Source: Agromyces terreus (GTDB lineage Bacteria > Actinomycetota > Actinomycetes > Actinomycetales > Microbacteriaceae). Taken from it: 64,000 nt of DNA. The position numbers and the translations under genes are program-made. The notes below the pieces were generated by a model that saw only the letters and a program-made list of their open reading frames with translations, was not told the origin of the DNA and searched no databases. Position 1 is the first letter of the stretch. Each line of letters starts with the position of its first letter. The stretch lies in assembly GCF_009749465.1 (NCBI RefSeq), contig NZ_WBIS01000004.1, positions 186,001 through 250,000 on the forward strand. The letters are read 5' to 3'. This document shows, in pieces, positions 51,867 through 60,329 of the stretch.

Positions 51867-53119
51867 GCGCCGACACGAACGCCCGCCCCGCGGCATCCGC
51901 AACGCCCCCGGCCGGCATCGAGGCCGCGACCCCGTCGCCGCGCACGAGCGGGCCGCTCACCACGAGCATCCGCGCCCCGCGCGAGCGCCGACGCCGCTCG
52001 ACGCCCCGCCTGCTCGTCACGGCCCTCGTGCTCACGCTCGTCGCGATCGGCGCGACCTTCCTGCTCGACCCGTACCGCAACTACCAGTTCGCCCTCATCG
52101 CGGCGACGTTCTGCGCGACCGCCGGGCTCACCCTGCTCATCGGCCTCACCGGCCAACTCTCGCTCGGGCACGCCGCGCTCATGGCGGCGGGCGGCTACGG
52201 CTACGCGCTCACCGCGAACGCGCTGACCGACGCGGGCGTCGACGGCGTGCCGAGGTTCGTGGTCTCGCTCGCGGCGGCGGCCGCGGCATCCGCTCTGCTG
52301 GGGCTCCTGCTCGGCCTCGCCGCAGCGCGCCTCAAGGGGCCGTACCTCTCGGGCGTCACGCTCGTGCTCGTCATCGCGCTGCCCGCGTTCACCTCGGTGT
52401 TCTCGGGGGTGTTCCGCGGGGACCAGGGCGTGCAGATCGCGTACGACGGGGTGCCCGAGGTGCTGCGCCGGATCATCGCGGTCGAGCAGTGGCAGGCGTG
52501 GGTCGCGATCCTCGTGGCCGCCGTGTTCGTGACCTGGCTCGCGGCACTCCGCAACGGCCGCGCGGGGCTGCGCATGCGCGCCGTGCGCGACGACGAGACC
52601 GCCGCCCGCCTGCAGGGCGTGCGCGCCGGCCGCGTCAAGGTCCTCGCGTTCACCGCCAGCTCGGTCACCGCGGGCGCGGGCGGCGCGGTGCTCTGCTTCG
52701 TCACCCAATCGGTCAGCCCCGGCGCGTACACGCTCGCGTTCTCGCTGCTGCTCCTCGTCGCCGTCGTCATCGGCGGACTCGGGAGCCTGCTCGGCGCGTT
52801 CCTCGGATCCATCGTGATCGTCATGCTGCCCTGGCTCATCCAGACCGCGACCGGCGCGCTCGACCTCTCGGCCGACGCCGCCCAGCGCCTCACCGGCAAC
52901 CTGCCCGTGCTCGTGTTCGGCGTGCTGCTCATCGTCGTGACCGCGGCGTGGCCCGGCGGCATCCGCGCGACGCTGCCGAAGCGGCTGTTCTCGAAGCGGA
53001 TGCCGCGGGCCGCCGCTGCTCCCGCCGCGGGCCCCGACGCGGCCGTCGCCGCGGACTCCGACCTCGAACCTCGCACCGATTCCGCAGCAGAACCCATCCC
53101 CACCACAACAGAGAGGTGA
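51863..53119 (+). CDS. Branched-chain amino acid-type ABC permease (LivM-like)
   Basis: A 418-aa permease. The N-terminal 45 residues are Pro/Thr/Arg-rich. Helices begin with LLVTALVLTLVAIGATFLL; LIGLTGQLSLGHAALMAAGGYGYAL and LRMRAVRDDETAARLQGVRAGRVKVLAF are LivM hallmarks, the latter being the coupling loop. VVIGGLGSLLGAFLGSIVIV follows. The C-terminal 60 residues form an acidic Ala/Asp tail beyond the last helix. The ATG overlaps the livH-like stop by 4 bp. Confidence 0.92.
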   Translation: MSADTNARPAASATPPAGIEAATPSPRTSGPLTTSIRAPRERRRRSTPRLLVTALVLTLVAIGATFLLDPYRNYQFALIAATFCATAGLTLLIGLTGQLSLGHAALMAAGGYGYALTANALTDAGVDGVPRFVVSLAAAAAASALLGLLLGLAAARLKGPYLSGVTLVLVIALPAFTSVFSGVFRGDQGVQIAYDGVPEVLRRIIAVEQWQAWVAILVAAVFVTWLAALRNGRAGLRMRAVRDDETAARLQGVRAGRVKVLAFTASSVTAGAGGAVLCFVTQSVSPGAYTLAFSLLLLVAVVIGGLGSLLGAFLGSIVIVMLPWLIQTATGALDLSADAAQRLTGNLPVLVFGVLLIVVTAAWPGGIRATLPKRLFSKRMPRAAAAPAAGPDAAVAADSDLEPRTDSAAEPIPTTTER

Positions 53120-53124
53120 CCGTC

Positions 53125-54420
53125 ATGTCCCACGCACCAACCCGCTCCGCACCCCGCCGCACCGTCGCGGCGGTGTCCGCGGCATCCGCCCTGCTGCTCG
53201 CGATGAGCGCCTGCAGCACCCCCAGCGGCGGCGGCGACCCCGCCGAGGCCGCGCCAGGCGTCACCGACGACACCGTGACGATCGGCACCCACCAGCCGCT
53301 CACCGGCCCGGCCGCCGCCGGCTACTCGTCGATCTCGGCCGCGACCACGGCGTACTTCGCGTACCTCAACGAGAACGGCGGCGTGAACGGCCGCGAGATC
53401 GAGTACCTCGTCAAGGACGACGGGTACAACCCGGCCAACACGCAGACCGTGGTGCGCGAGCTCGTGCAGGACGACGAGGTCTTCGCGATCCTCAACGGCC
53501 TCGGCACGCCCACGCACACCGCCGTGCTCGACTACCTCAACCAGAACGAGGTGCCCGACCTGTTCGTGGCATCCGGGTCGACGAGCTGGAACCAGCCCGA
53601 GGAGTACCCGTGGACCTTCGGGTTCAACGCCGATTACGTCACCGAGGCCGAGGCGCTCGCGCAGTACGCCGACGACGAGTTCGCGGGCCAGTCGGTCTGC
53701 ATGCTCGGGCAGGACGACGACTTCGGCGACGAGTTCCTCGAGGGCCTCGAGAACGTGCTCGGCGAGGGCTCGCTCGCGAGCGTGCAGCGCTACTCGGTGT
53801 CGAACCAGGACGTCGTGGCCCAGATCGGCGCCATGCAGGCCGCCGGCTGCGAGGTGAACATGCTCGCGACCGTCAACGGCTTCACCGCCCTCGCGATCGG
53901 CACGGCCGCCAAGCTCGGCTACCAGGCGCAGTGGATGTCGTCGTCGTCGGGCGGCGACTACGTGACCCTGGCCGGATTCCTCGGCGAGGCCGCCCCGCTG
54001 CTCCTCGAGGGCTTCGTCACGACGAACTACCTGCCCTACGCGCCGGGTAACGAGTGGGACGACCTGTTCCGCCAGATCAACGACGACTACAACGACGGCG
54101 CCCCGTTCGACGGCAACACCGTGTTCGGCATGTCGGTCGGCTACCTCTTCGCCGAAGCCCTGGCGAAGGCCGGCGACAACCCGACGCGGCAGGGCATCGT
54201 CGACGCCATCGCGTCGGGCGACCTCGTCGGCAACGGCCTCGTGCCGCTCGCCTTCGGCTCGGACAGCCACTCCGCGTACAAGGGCGTGTCGATCACGACC
54301 GTCACCGCCGGCGTGCAGGACTTCATCGGCGTGACCTACGTGAGCGATGGAGACGGCGGCGTCGAACCCTACGACGGCGACGCCGTGCCGCTCGAGAATG
54401 ACGGCGTCCCCACGTCATAG
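53125..54420 (+). CDS. Liv-type substrate-binding lipoprotein (LivK/amide-binding-like)
   Basis: A 431-aa lipoprotein with signal MSHAPTRSAPRRTVAAVSAA... and lipobox MSAC. The mature type I periplasmic-binding fold shows VTIGTHQPLTGPAAAGYSSISAATTAYFAYLNENGGVNGREIEYLVKDDGYNPANTQTVVREL, then GQDDDFGDEFLEGL. It belongs to the broad family that binds branched amino acids, amides, aromatic or fatty acids. GAGAGG precedes the ATG. It completes the operon and is followed by a strong hairpin. The ligand should be the inducer acid of the TetR regulon or a precursor. Confidence 0.92.
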   Translation: MSHAPTRSAPRRTVAAVSAASALLLAMSACSTPSGGGDPAEAAPGVTDDTVTIGTHQPLTGPAAAGYSSISAATTAYFAYLNENGGVNGREIEYLVKDDGYNPANTQTVVRELVQDDEVFAILNGLGTPTHTAVLDYLNQNEVPDLFVASGSTSWNQPEEYPWTFGFNADYVTEAEALAQYADDEFAGQSVCMLGQDDDFGDEFLEGLENVLGEGSLASVQRYSVSNQDVVAQIGAMQAAGCEVNMLATVNGFTALAIGTAAKLGYQAQWMSSSSGGDYVTLAGFLGEAAPLLLEGFVTTNYLPYAPGNEWDDLFRQINDDYNDGAPFDGNTVFGMSVGYLFAEALAKAGDNPTRQGIVDAIASGDLVGNGLVPLAFGSDSHSAYKGVSITTVTAGVQDFIGVTYVSDGDGGVEPYDGDAVPLENDGVPTS

Positions 54421-54432
54421 CCTCGAGCATGA

Positions 54433-54479
54433 GAACGGCGGATGTCTCGGGCCCGACCGGCCCGGGGCATCCGCCGTTC
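54433..54479 (+). terminator. Hairpin terminator of the Liv-type operon
   Basis: GAACGGCGGATG (54433-54444) pairs perfectly with CATCCGCCGTTC (54468-54479); the inner CGGGCC/GGCCCG segment can extend the stem. It starts 13 nt after the stop codon. Confidence 0.8.
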
Positions 54480-54516
54480 CGCGTGGTCTGCCGGGGTCAG
54501 CGGCGCTATCGGGGCT

Positions 54517-54786
54517 CTACCAGATCGTGCCGCCGCCGATCGAGATGCCGCCCCACGTGAGCGCGATGAAGATCGCCGCGAACACGACGGGCGCGATGCC
54601 CTTGCCGCCGCGGGCGAGCCCCTTCAGGAGGCCGATCACGGCGAGGATCGCGGCGATGACCGAGAGGCCGCCGCCGACGATCAGGCCGATGAACAGCGGG
54701 ATGGGCATGAGGACGAGACCCGCCAGCGCGACCCAGAAGGCGGCCCAGGCGGTCGGGTTCGAGCGGTGTTCGACAGAAGAGGACAT
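54517..54786 (-). CDS. Small membrane protein (DUF4190-like)
   Basis: An 89-aa protein with a short hydrophilic N-terminus (MSSSVEHRSNPTAWAAF) and three membrane helices: WVALAGLVLMPIPLFIGLIVGG, LSVIAAILAVIGLLKGLA and GIAPVVFAAIFIALTWGGISIG. The GLLKGLARGGKG loop is typical of small actinobacterial membrane proteins annotated as DUF4190. No function is known. It is separated from the upstream acyl-CoA ligase gene by the 21-bp-stem hairpin, so it is likely an independent unit. Confidence 0.7.
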   Translation of the reverse strand: MSSSVEHRSNPTAWAAFWVALAGLVLMPIPLFIGLIVGGGLSVIAAILAVIGLLKGLARGGKGIAPVVFAAIFIALTWGGISIGGGTIW

Positions 54787-54823
54787 GCTTCATTCTCTCG
54801 CGTCGGTGTCGGCAATGTGCCGT

Positions 54824-54870
54824 GGACACGAATGGTCGCTTCCGCGGCTCGGAAGCGACCATTCGTGTCC
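54824..54870. terminator. Hairpin with perfect 21-bp stem and 5-nt loop
   Basis: Left arm 54824-54844 (begins GGACACGAATGG) is exactly complementary to right arm 54850-54870; the loop is CGGCT. It lies between the stop of the minus-strand acyl-CoA ligase gene (54886) and the start of the small membrane protein gene. It is the longest perfect short-loop stem I found in the window. Confidence 0.85.
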
Positions 54871-54885
54871 GCGAGCGGCGGCGCG

Positions 54886-56550
54886 TCAGCGCGCGTCCGG
54901 CGCCGTGACCGGCGAGTACTGCTCGACGAGCTGGCGCTTCAGCACCTTGCCGCTGCCGCCGAGCGGCAGGGAGTCCGTGACGTGCACCACGCGCGGGTAC
55001 TTGTAGGCGGCGATGCGCTCGCGGGTGAACGCGACGAGCGCCTCGGGGTCGACCTCGTGCCCGTCGAGGGCGACCACCGCGGCGTGCACCTCCTGCCCGT
55101 GGGTGTCGTCGGCGACGCCGAAGACGGCGGCCATGGCGACATCCGGATGCCGCATCATCACGGCCTCGACCTCGGTCGGGTACACGTTGTAGCCGTTGCG
55201 CACGATCATGTCCTTCTTGCGGTCGACGATCGTGATGATGCCGTCGACGATGGTGCCCAGGTCGCCCGTGCGGAACCAGCCGTCGACCACGGCCTCGGCT
55301 GAGGCATCCGGGCGCCCGAGGTAGCCCTTGAAGAGGTTGTGGCCGCGCACGACGATCTCGCCGAGGGCTTCGGGCCCGTCGAGGAACACGATGCGCCCCT
55401 CGATCTCGGAGTCGGCGATCGCCGCGTCGATGCCCCAGTAGGTGCGTCCGACGGTGCCGGGGCGGATGGGCTCGCCGACCATGTTGAACGACACCGTGGG
55501 GGAGGTCTCGGTGAGTCCGTACCCCTCGTGCACCTCGGCGCCGTACGCGCGCTCGAACGCCTCGAGCAGCGCGACGGGCAGGGCCGCGCCGCCCGAGACG
55601 GCGTAGCGCAGCGGGGGTGTGGAGTCGGCGCGGGCGGCGGCCTCGACCATGCCGACGAACATCGTCGGCACCGCGGTGAAGACCGTGGCGCCGTGCGCGT
55701 TCATGAGGTCGAGCGCCTGGTCGGGGTCGAACTTCGGCAGCAGGATGATCGACGCGCCCTTGCGGAACGCGATGTTCATGACCGCCGTCTGCCCGAACGT
55801 GTGGAACAGCGGCAGCCCGCCGAACACCACGTCGTCCGCGCGCATGTCGAACGCGTCGATGAGCGCGCAGTGCACCTGCTCGACGATCGCGAGGTGCGAG
55901 CCGACGGCGCCCTTCGGCGTACCGGTCGTGCCGCTCGTGTAGAGGATCGTCGCGGCATCCGTCGGTCGCACCGACACGTGGCGTTCGATGGGGGCGGATG
56001 CCGCGGCCTCCGCCTCGAGGCGGGGCAGGTCGGGGCCGCCGGACTCGACGGGCGGCGTGAGCACGGTCACGAGCGGCACGCCGGCGGATGCCGCGGCGGG
56101 CACGGCTTCGACGAGCAGCGGTCCGGCGGCGATGAGCACGTCGGCGCCCGAGTCGCGCAGCACGTACGCGATTTCCTCGGCCTTGAAGAGCAGGTGCACG
56201 GGCACGACCACGGCGCCGAGGGCGAGGGCGGCGTAGTACACGCGCGGGAAGTCGGGCACGTTCGGCACGAGCATCGCGACCCGGTCGCCGCGGCCGATGC
56301 CCCGATCGCGCAGGGCGCCCGCGTAGGCGCGGCTCTCGTCCCAGAGCGTGCCGTAGTCGATGGTGCGTCCCATGAAGTGCAGGGCCGGCCGGGTCGGCGT
56401 GCGCACGGCGGACTCGGCGAGCATGCTCGCGACCGAGAGGGTGCCGAAGCCGTCGCCGTCGACGGCGGGGTCGGGGGCGTGGGTGCGGGGCGGGGTGCGG
56501 GCCTCGGTGCGGGGCTCGGTGCGGGGCTCGGTGCGGGTCGTCGAAGTCAT
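54886..56550 (-). CDS. Acyl-CoA synthetase (AMP-forming)
   Basis: A 554-aa adenylate-forming ligase that activates a carboxylic acid to acyl-CoA. Motifs are ILYTSGTTGTPKGAV (P-loop, A3), GLPLFHTFGQT, VHEGYGLTETSP (A5), WFRTGDLG (A7), VDRKKDMIVRNGYNVYPTEVE (A8), and LPLGGSGKVLKRQL with the catalytic A10 Lys. The N-terminal 25 residues contain Arg/Thr/Pro-Glu repeats. GAAAGGA precedes the ATG. It is the last gene of the kinase-ACAD-ligase operon. Chain-length specificity cannot be read; FadD3- or LvaE-like medium or short acids are plausible. Confidence 0.92.
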   Translation of the reverse strand: MTSTTRTEPRTEPRTEARTPPRTHAPDPAVDGDGFGTLSVASMLAESAVRTPTRPALHFMGRTIDYGTLWDESRAYAGALRDRGIGRGDRVAMLVPNVPDFPRVYYAALALGAVVVPVHLLFKAEEIAYVLRDSGADVLIAAGPLLVEAVPAAASAGVPLVTVLTPPVESGGPDLPRLEAEAAASAPIERHVSVRPTDAATILYTSGTTGTPKGAVGSHLAIVEQVHCALIDAFDMRADDVVFGGLPLFHTFGQTAVMNIAFRKGASIILLPKFDPDQALDLMNAHGATVFTAVPTMFVGMVEAAARADSTPPLRYAVSGGAALPVALLEAFERAYGAEVHEGYGLTETSPTVSFNMVGEPIRPGTVGRTYWGIDAAIADSEIEGRIVFLDGPEALGEIVVRGHNLFKGYLGRPDASAEAVVDGWFRTGDLGTIVDGIITIVDRKKDMIVRNGYNVYPTEVEAVMMRHPDVAMAAVFGVADDTHGQEVHAAVVALDGHEVDPEALVAFTRERIAAYKYPRVVHVTDSLPLGGSGKVLKRQLVEQYSPVTAPDAR

Positions 56551-56610
56551 CGGGGAGTTCCTTTCATCGTCATTGATGGGTGCCGTGATGGCGGCGCGGT
56601 GGTGCTGCGG

Positions 56611-57819
56611 TCAGCGGGGCGTGCGGAGTTCGGCCTTGCCGAGGGCGCTCAGGTGCACCTCGTCGGGGCCGTCGGCCAGGCGCAGCACGCGCGCCCCGGC
56701 GAACATCTCGGCGAGCGGGGCGTCGCTCGAGACGCCCGCAGCGCCGAAGACCTGGATCGCCCGGTCGAGGATCTGCTGCACCGCGCGCGGCACGGCGATC
56801 TTGATCGACTGGATCTCGGTCATCGCCTGCCGGTTGCCGACCGTGTCCATGAGCCAGGCGGTCTTCAGCACGAGCAGGCGCAGCGACTCGACCTGGATGC
56901 GCGACTCGGCGACCCACTCGCGCACGACGCCCTGCTCGGCCAGCGTGCGCCCGAACGCGACGCGGCTGTTCGCGCGCTCCCGCACGAGCGACAGGGCGCG
57001 TTCGGCCATGCCGAGCGCGCGCATGCAGTGGTGGATGCGGCCGGGCCCGAGCCGCGCCTGCGCGATCGCGAAGCCGTCGCCCTCGCCCGCGATGAGGTTC
57101 GACGCGGGCACGCGCACGTCGTCGAACACGATCTCGGCGTGGCCGCCGTGGTCGCGGTCGTCGTATCCGAACACGCTCAGCCCTCGCACGACGGTGACGC
57201 CGGGGGCGTCGCGCGGCACGAGGATCATCGACTGCCGGCGGTGGCGTGCGGCATCCGGATCGGTCTGGCCCATGACGATGAAGATCGCGGCATCCGGGCT
57301 CATCGCGCCCGTCGACCACCATTTGCGCCCGCTGATCACGTACGAGTCGCCGTCGCGGCGGATGCGGGTCGCGATGTTCGTCGCGTCGCTCGACGCGACC
57401 TCGGGCTCGGTCATGCAGAAGGACGAGCGGATGTCTCCCGCGAGCAGCGGATCGAGCCACTCGCGCTGCTGCTCGGGCGTGCCGAAGTCGGCCAGCACCT
57501 CCATGTTGCCCGTGTCGGGCGCCGCGCAGTTCATCGCGACCGGCGCGAGGCGCGGCGACCAGCCCGTGGCCTCCGCGAGCGGCGCGTACTGCAAGTTCGT
57601 GAGGCCCGCGCCGCGCTCGCCCGGCAGGAACAGGTTCCACAGGCCCTCGGCACGGGCGGCCGTGCGCAGTTCGCCGACGACGGGGCGGAACCGCCACTCG
57701 TCGGGCGTCGCCGCGAGCTGCTCGTCGAGCACCGGCTCGGCCGGGATCGCCCGGTCGCGCACGAACGCCTCGACCCGGTCGATGAGGGCGAGCGTGCGGG
57801 CGTCGTGGCTGAAGTCCAT
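56611..57819 (-). CDS. ACAD10/ACAD11-like acyl-CoA dehydrogenase
   Basis: A 402-aa flavin-dependent acyl-CoA dehydrogenase. APDTGNMEVL, CMTEPEVASSDATNI (FAD loop), GRKWWSTGA, SMILVPRDAPGV, VFGYDDRDHGGHAEI, LGPGRIHHCMR and the C-terminal GAAGVSSDAPLAEMF then VLRLADGPDEVHLSA follow the ACAD11 branch closely. Human ACAD11 carries a fused N-terminal phosphotransferase; here that partner is the adjacent gene, two bases upstream. In 4-hydroxyacid catabolism this dehydrogenase class acts on the phosphorylated acyl-CoA, leading to 3-hydroxyacyl-CoA. The ATG at 57819 is set by family length. Confidence 0.9.
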   Translation of the reverse strand: MDFSHDARTLALIDRVEAFVRDRAIPAEPVLDEQLAATPDEWRFRPVVGELRTAARAEGLWNLFLPGERGAGLTNLQYAPLAEATGWSPRLAPVAMNCAAPDTGNMEVLADFGTPEQQREWLDPLLAGDIRSSFCMTEPEVASSDATNIATRIRRDGDSYVISGRKWWSTGAMSPDAAIFIVMGQTDPDAARHRRQSMILVPRDAPGVTVVRGLSVFGYDDRDHGGHAEIVFDDVRVPASNLIAGEGDGFAIAQARLGPGRIHHCMRALGMAERALSLVRERANSRVAFGRTLAEQGVVREWVAESRIQVESLRLLVLKTAWLMDTVGNRQAMTEIQSIKIAVPRAVQQILDRAIQVFGAAGVSSDAPLAEMFAGARVLRLADGPDEVHLSALGKAELRTPR

Positions 57820-57821
57820 GG

Positions 57822-58916
57822 TCAGGCTCCTGTGGTCGTGGCGGGCGTGGTCGGTGAGTCGGTCGTGTGCGACAGTCCGGTGCTCGCGAGCGGCTCGACG
57901 AGCTGGCCGATGCGGTCGAACCCCTCGCCGAGGGTCTGCCCCTGCCGGTAGCGGTAGTGGATGCCTTCGAGGATCACGGCGAGCTTGTACGCCGCGAACG
58001 CCCGGTACCAGGTGAGGTCGGGCGTGCGGATGCCGGCGGCGTGCGCGTAGCAGTCGACGAGCTCGTCGAACTCGGGGTACCCGGCCGCCGGATCGACGGC
58101 GCTGCGCGTGAGGCCGACCGCGTCGGGCGCGAGCGAGGCGATGTTCCAGTACATGCCGAGCATGCCGAGGTCGACGAGCGGGTCGCCGAGCGTGGCCATC
58201 TCCCAGTCGAGGATCGCCGCGATGCGGGGCGCGTCGGCCGGCCCGGCGATGATCGCGTTGTCGAGGCGGTAGTCGCCGTGCACGATGCCGCTCCGGATGC
58301 CGCCCGCGGGAGGCATCCGCTCCTCCAGTCGCTGCTGCAGTCGGTCGAGCTCGGGCAGGTCGCGGCTGCGCGAGGCCTCGAGTTGCCGGCGCCAGGTGCG
58401 CAGCTGCCGGTCGAGGTAGCCGTCTGGGCGCCCGAAGTCGGCGAGGCCGACGGATGCCGCGTCGACCGCATGCAGGCGGGCGAGCGTCTCCGCGAAGGCG
58501 AGTCCGAGCCCGTGCAGGCCCGCGGGCGTGTAGTCGGCGTTCTGGCGGGGGCTCGCGAGCACGACGCCCTCGACGACGCGCATCACGAAGAACGCGGTGC
58601 CGGTGACCCGCCCGGCCTCGGAATCGTCGACGAGGTCGACCGCCGGCGGCACCGGCACGCCCGACCCCGCCAGCGCGCTGATCACGCGGTGCTCGCGGCC
58701 CATGTCGTGGGCGCTCGCGAGCACGTGCCCGAGCGGCGGGCGGCGCACGATGAGCGGCACGGCCGGCCCGTCGACGCGGTACGTGAGGTTGCTGCGGCCC
58801 CCGGCGATGAGCGTGGCCGTGAGCGGGGCGGCCGGCGTCGCGGCGACGAGCTCGGGGTGCGCCTCGGCGAGCCACGCGGAGAAGCCCGCGAGGTTCAGCC
58901 CTGGGGTGTCGGTCAT
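57822..58916 (-). CDS. Phosphotransferase (APH/LvaA-like) partner of the ACAD
   Basis: A 364-aa kinase of the aminoglycoside-phosphotransferase fold. GGRSNLTYRV is the nucleotide loop, VRRPP contains the conserved basic residues, IVHGDYRLDN is the catalytic loop with Asp, and AILDWEMATLGDP the metal-binding Asp segment. The family (LvaA, and the N-terminal domain of ACAD10/11) phosphorylates the 4-hydroxyl of 4-hydroxyacyl-CoA. It is first gene of the operon under TetR operator site 3. The start at 58916 (AAGGCG upstream) is preferred over 58952. Antibiotic resistance is unlikely given the partners. Confidence 0.9.
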   Translation of the reverse strand: MTDTPGLNLAGFSAWLAEAHPELVAATPAAPLTATLIAGGRSNLTYRVDGPAVPLIVRRPPLGHVLASAHDMGREHRVISALAGSGVPVPPAVDLVDDSEAGRVTGTAFFVMRVVEGVVLASPRQNADYTPAGLHGLGLAFAETLARLHAVDAASVGLADFGRPDGYLDRQLRTWRRQLEASRSRDLPELDRLQQRLEERMPPAGGIRSGIVHGDYRLDNAIIAGPADAPRIAAILDWEMATLGDPLVDLGMLGMYWNIASLAPDAVGLTRSAVDPAAGYPEFDELVDCYAHAAGIRTPDLTWYRAFAAYKLAVILEGIHYRYRQGQTLGEGFDRIGQLVEPLASTGLSHTTDSPTTPATTTGA

Positions 58917-58998
58917 CGTCGATCGCCTTCCTGCACCGCCGTGGTGCCGCACCGCGAGGTGCCGTTCCGGGTGGTCGTCGACCGGCCCGTCGCATCAG

Positions 58999-59018
58999 CA
59001 TACCGCGCGGTCGGTATG
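58999..59018. promoter_or_regulatory. TetR-type operator CATACCGCGCGGTCGGTATG, site 3
   Basis: The same 7-bp arms as site 1 around CGCGGT. On the minus strand the right arm runs into TATGCT (-10) with TTCGCG 18 bp upstream, so the operator again fills the promoter spacer. The kinase gene starts 83 bp downstream. Confidence 0.75.
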
Positions 59019-59066
59019 TGCGCGAACCGGATGTCGCGACACCCGCGCGCCCCGTTGCTGAGACCT

Positions 59067-59152
59067 TTTTCAGGAGGGGGTGTGGCGAAGCGGGCCGTTT
59101 TCGTCGCTCACGCGCGCGTTTCGGCCCCCGATCGGCGAGGGTCTCCTGAAAA
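59067..59152. terminator. Inverted repeat between thioesterase gene end and kinase operon promoter
   Basis: TTTTCAGGAG (59067-59076) is complementary to CTCCTGAAAA (59143-59152), enclosing about 66 nt with further internal GGGGG/CCCCC pairing. It lies just after the minus-strand thioesterase gene; the T/A runs flanking the arms suit a terminator. It may also be part of a larger interspersed element. Confidence 0.45.
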
Positions 59153-59206
59153 GTGCACAGGGCGCGGGCAAGGGTCGGTCTGGCGGGCGGCGGCCTGGCG
59201 TGCGGC

Positions 59207-59653
59207 TCAGGCGAGCAGGCGGGACTCGATGGCCGAGCGGATGCCGGTGGGAATCGGCACGGGGCGGCGGGTCGCGGCATCCACGAAGACGTGCACGAAG
59301 CGGCCCTCGGCCAGCGGCTCGTCGTCGCCCGCGCGGTGGATGCCGAGCGACCACGTCACGCTCGACGAGCCGAGCCGTTCGATGCCGAGCGCGACCTCGA
59401 GCGGCTCGGGAAAGCTCGCCGACGCGCGGAACTCGCAGCTCGACGACACGACGAGCCCGATCGGGGCGTCGCCATGGGGGTCGAGGCCGGCGTGCTCGAT
59501 CATCCACGTGTTGACGGCCGTGTCCATCGCCTCGTAGTAGACGGTGTTGTTCACGTGCCCGTACTGGTCGTTGTCGTTCCAGCGGGTCGTGAACGGCCGT
59601 CGCTCGGGGCGATGCGGCCGGGTGACGGCGGGCTGGGGCATCCGCTCGCCCAT
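59207..59653 (-). CDS. 4HBT-family acyl-CoA thioesterase
   Basis: A 148-aa hot-dog thioesterase. RWNDNDQYGHVNNTVYYEAMDTAVNTWM is the YbgC/4HBT active-site segment with the conserved Asp-x-x-x-His-Val-Asn-Asn pattern. SCEFRASASFPEPLEVALGIERLGSSSVTW is the second conserved strand pair. It hydrolyses acyl-CoA, probably to recycle CoA or relieve acyl-CoA build-up. Its GTG or ATG start overlaps the regulator stop by one base (59653), so it is in one operon with the QsdR-like regulator. Confidence 0.9.
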   Translation of the reverse strand: MGERMPQPAVTRPHRPERRPFTTRWNDNDQYGHVNNTVYYEAMDTAVNTWMIEHAGLDPHGDAPIGLVVSSSCEFRASASFPEPLEVALGIERLGSSSVTWSLGIHRAGDDEPLAEGRFVHVFVDAATRRPVPIPTGIRSAIESRLLA

Positions 59654-60297
59654 CAGTCGGCCCGTAGCAGGATGCGGAACGCGCGCCGGGCCCGCGTCTC
59701 GCTCGGGGTGTCGCCGGCGATGAGGTCGGCGTAGGTGAACGACTCCGAGACGCGCACCAGAAGGTAGGCGAGTTCGTCGGGCGTGATCGCGCCGCCGAGG
59801 GGGCGCTCGCCGAGTTCTCGCTCGACGAGCCAGCGCGCGGTCGCGACGTAGCGGCGCTGGATCTCGCTCTCGGTCGTGGTGAGCAGCCGCAGCGCGCGGG
59901 CGGGTTCGCGGCGCAGGAAGTCGCGGAAGTAGTCGGCACTGATCAGCGCGCCCGCGAAGCTCGAGAGCTGTTCGGCCACGCGTTCGGCGCCGTGCAGCGA
60001 CTCGGTCGCGTGCTCCGAGAGCACGAGCGTGGGAACGGCGAGCGACCAGAGCACCTCGCTGAGCAGCGCGTCGCGGTTGCCGACCCAGCGGAACAGCGAC
60101 GTGCGGTCGACGCCGAGGCGGGTCGCAAGCGCGCCCATGTCGATGCGCCGGCCGTCGATGAAGGTCTCGCGGGCGAGGTCGAACGCGCGCACGGCGTCGG
60201 CGTGGGCGCCGTCGGCGAGCCGTTCGGAGAGCCAGGACGGTGCCGCGCGCAGGCCGATCTCGGCGATCTCGTGGGTGGGGGCGCTCGTCGTCGGCAT
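59653..60297 (-). CDS. QsdR-type TetR regulator
   Basis: A 214-aa TetR-like regulator. The DNA-binding part DMGALATRLGVDRTSLFRWVGNRDALLSEVLWSL has the RTSLFRWVG variant of the usual TLYYHFxxKE, as in QsdR-family regulators known from Rhodococcus. The C-terminal part (YLLVRVSESFTYADLIAGDTPSETRARRAFRILL) matches that family's ligand domain. It is divergent from the acyl-CoA dehydrogenase at 60388, with a 26-bp imperfect palindrome between them. It likely represses that dehydrogenase and itself in response to an acyl compound. Confidence 0.85.
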   Translation of the reverse strand: MPTTSAPTHEIAEIGLRAAPSWLSERLADGAHADAVRAFDLARETFIDGRRIDMGALATRLGVDRTSLFRWVGNRDALLSEVLWSLAVPTLVLSEHATESLHGAERVAEQLSSFAGALISADYFRDFLRREPARALRLLTTTESEIQRRYVATARWLVERELGERPLGGAITPDELAYLLVRVSESFTYADLIAGDTPSETRARRAFRILLRAD

Positions 60298-60329
60298 GTC
60301 GGAACTCTAACCCGCCTCCGAGGATTCAC

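Noticed and set aside
57822-58916. Aminoglycoside resistance kinase
   Set aside because: The sequence and the neighbouring ACAD11-like gene fit the LvaA/ACAD11 kinase branch rather than antibiotic phosphotransferases.
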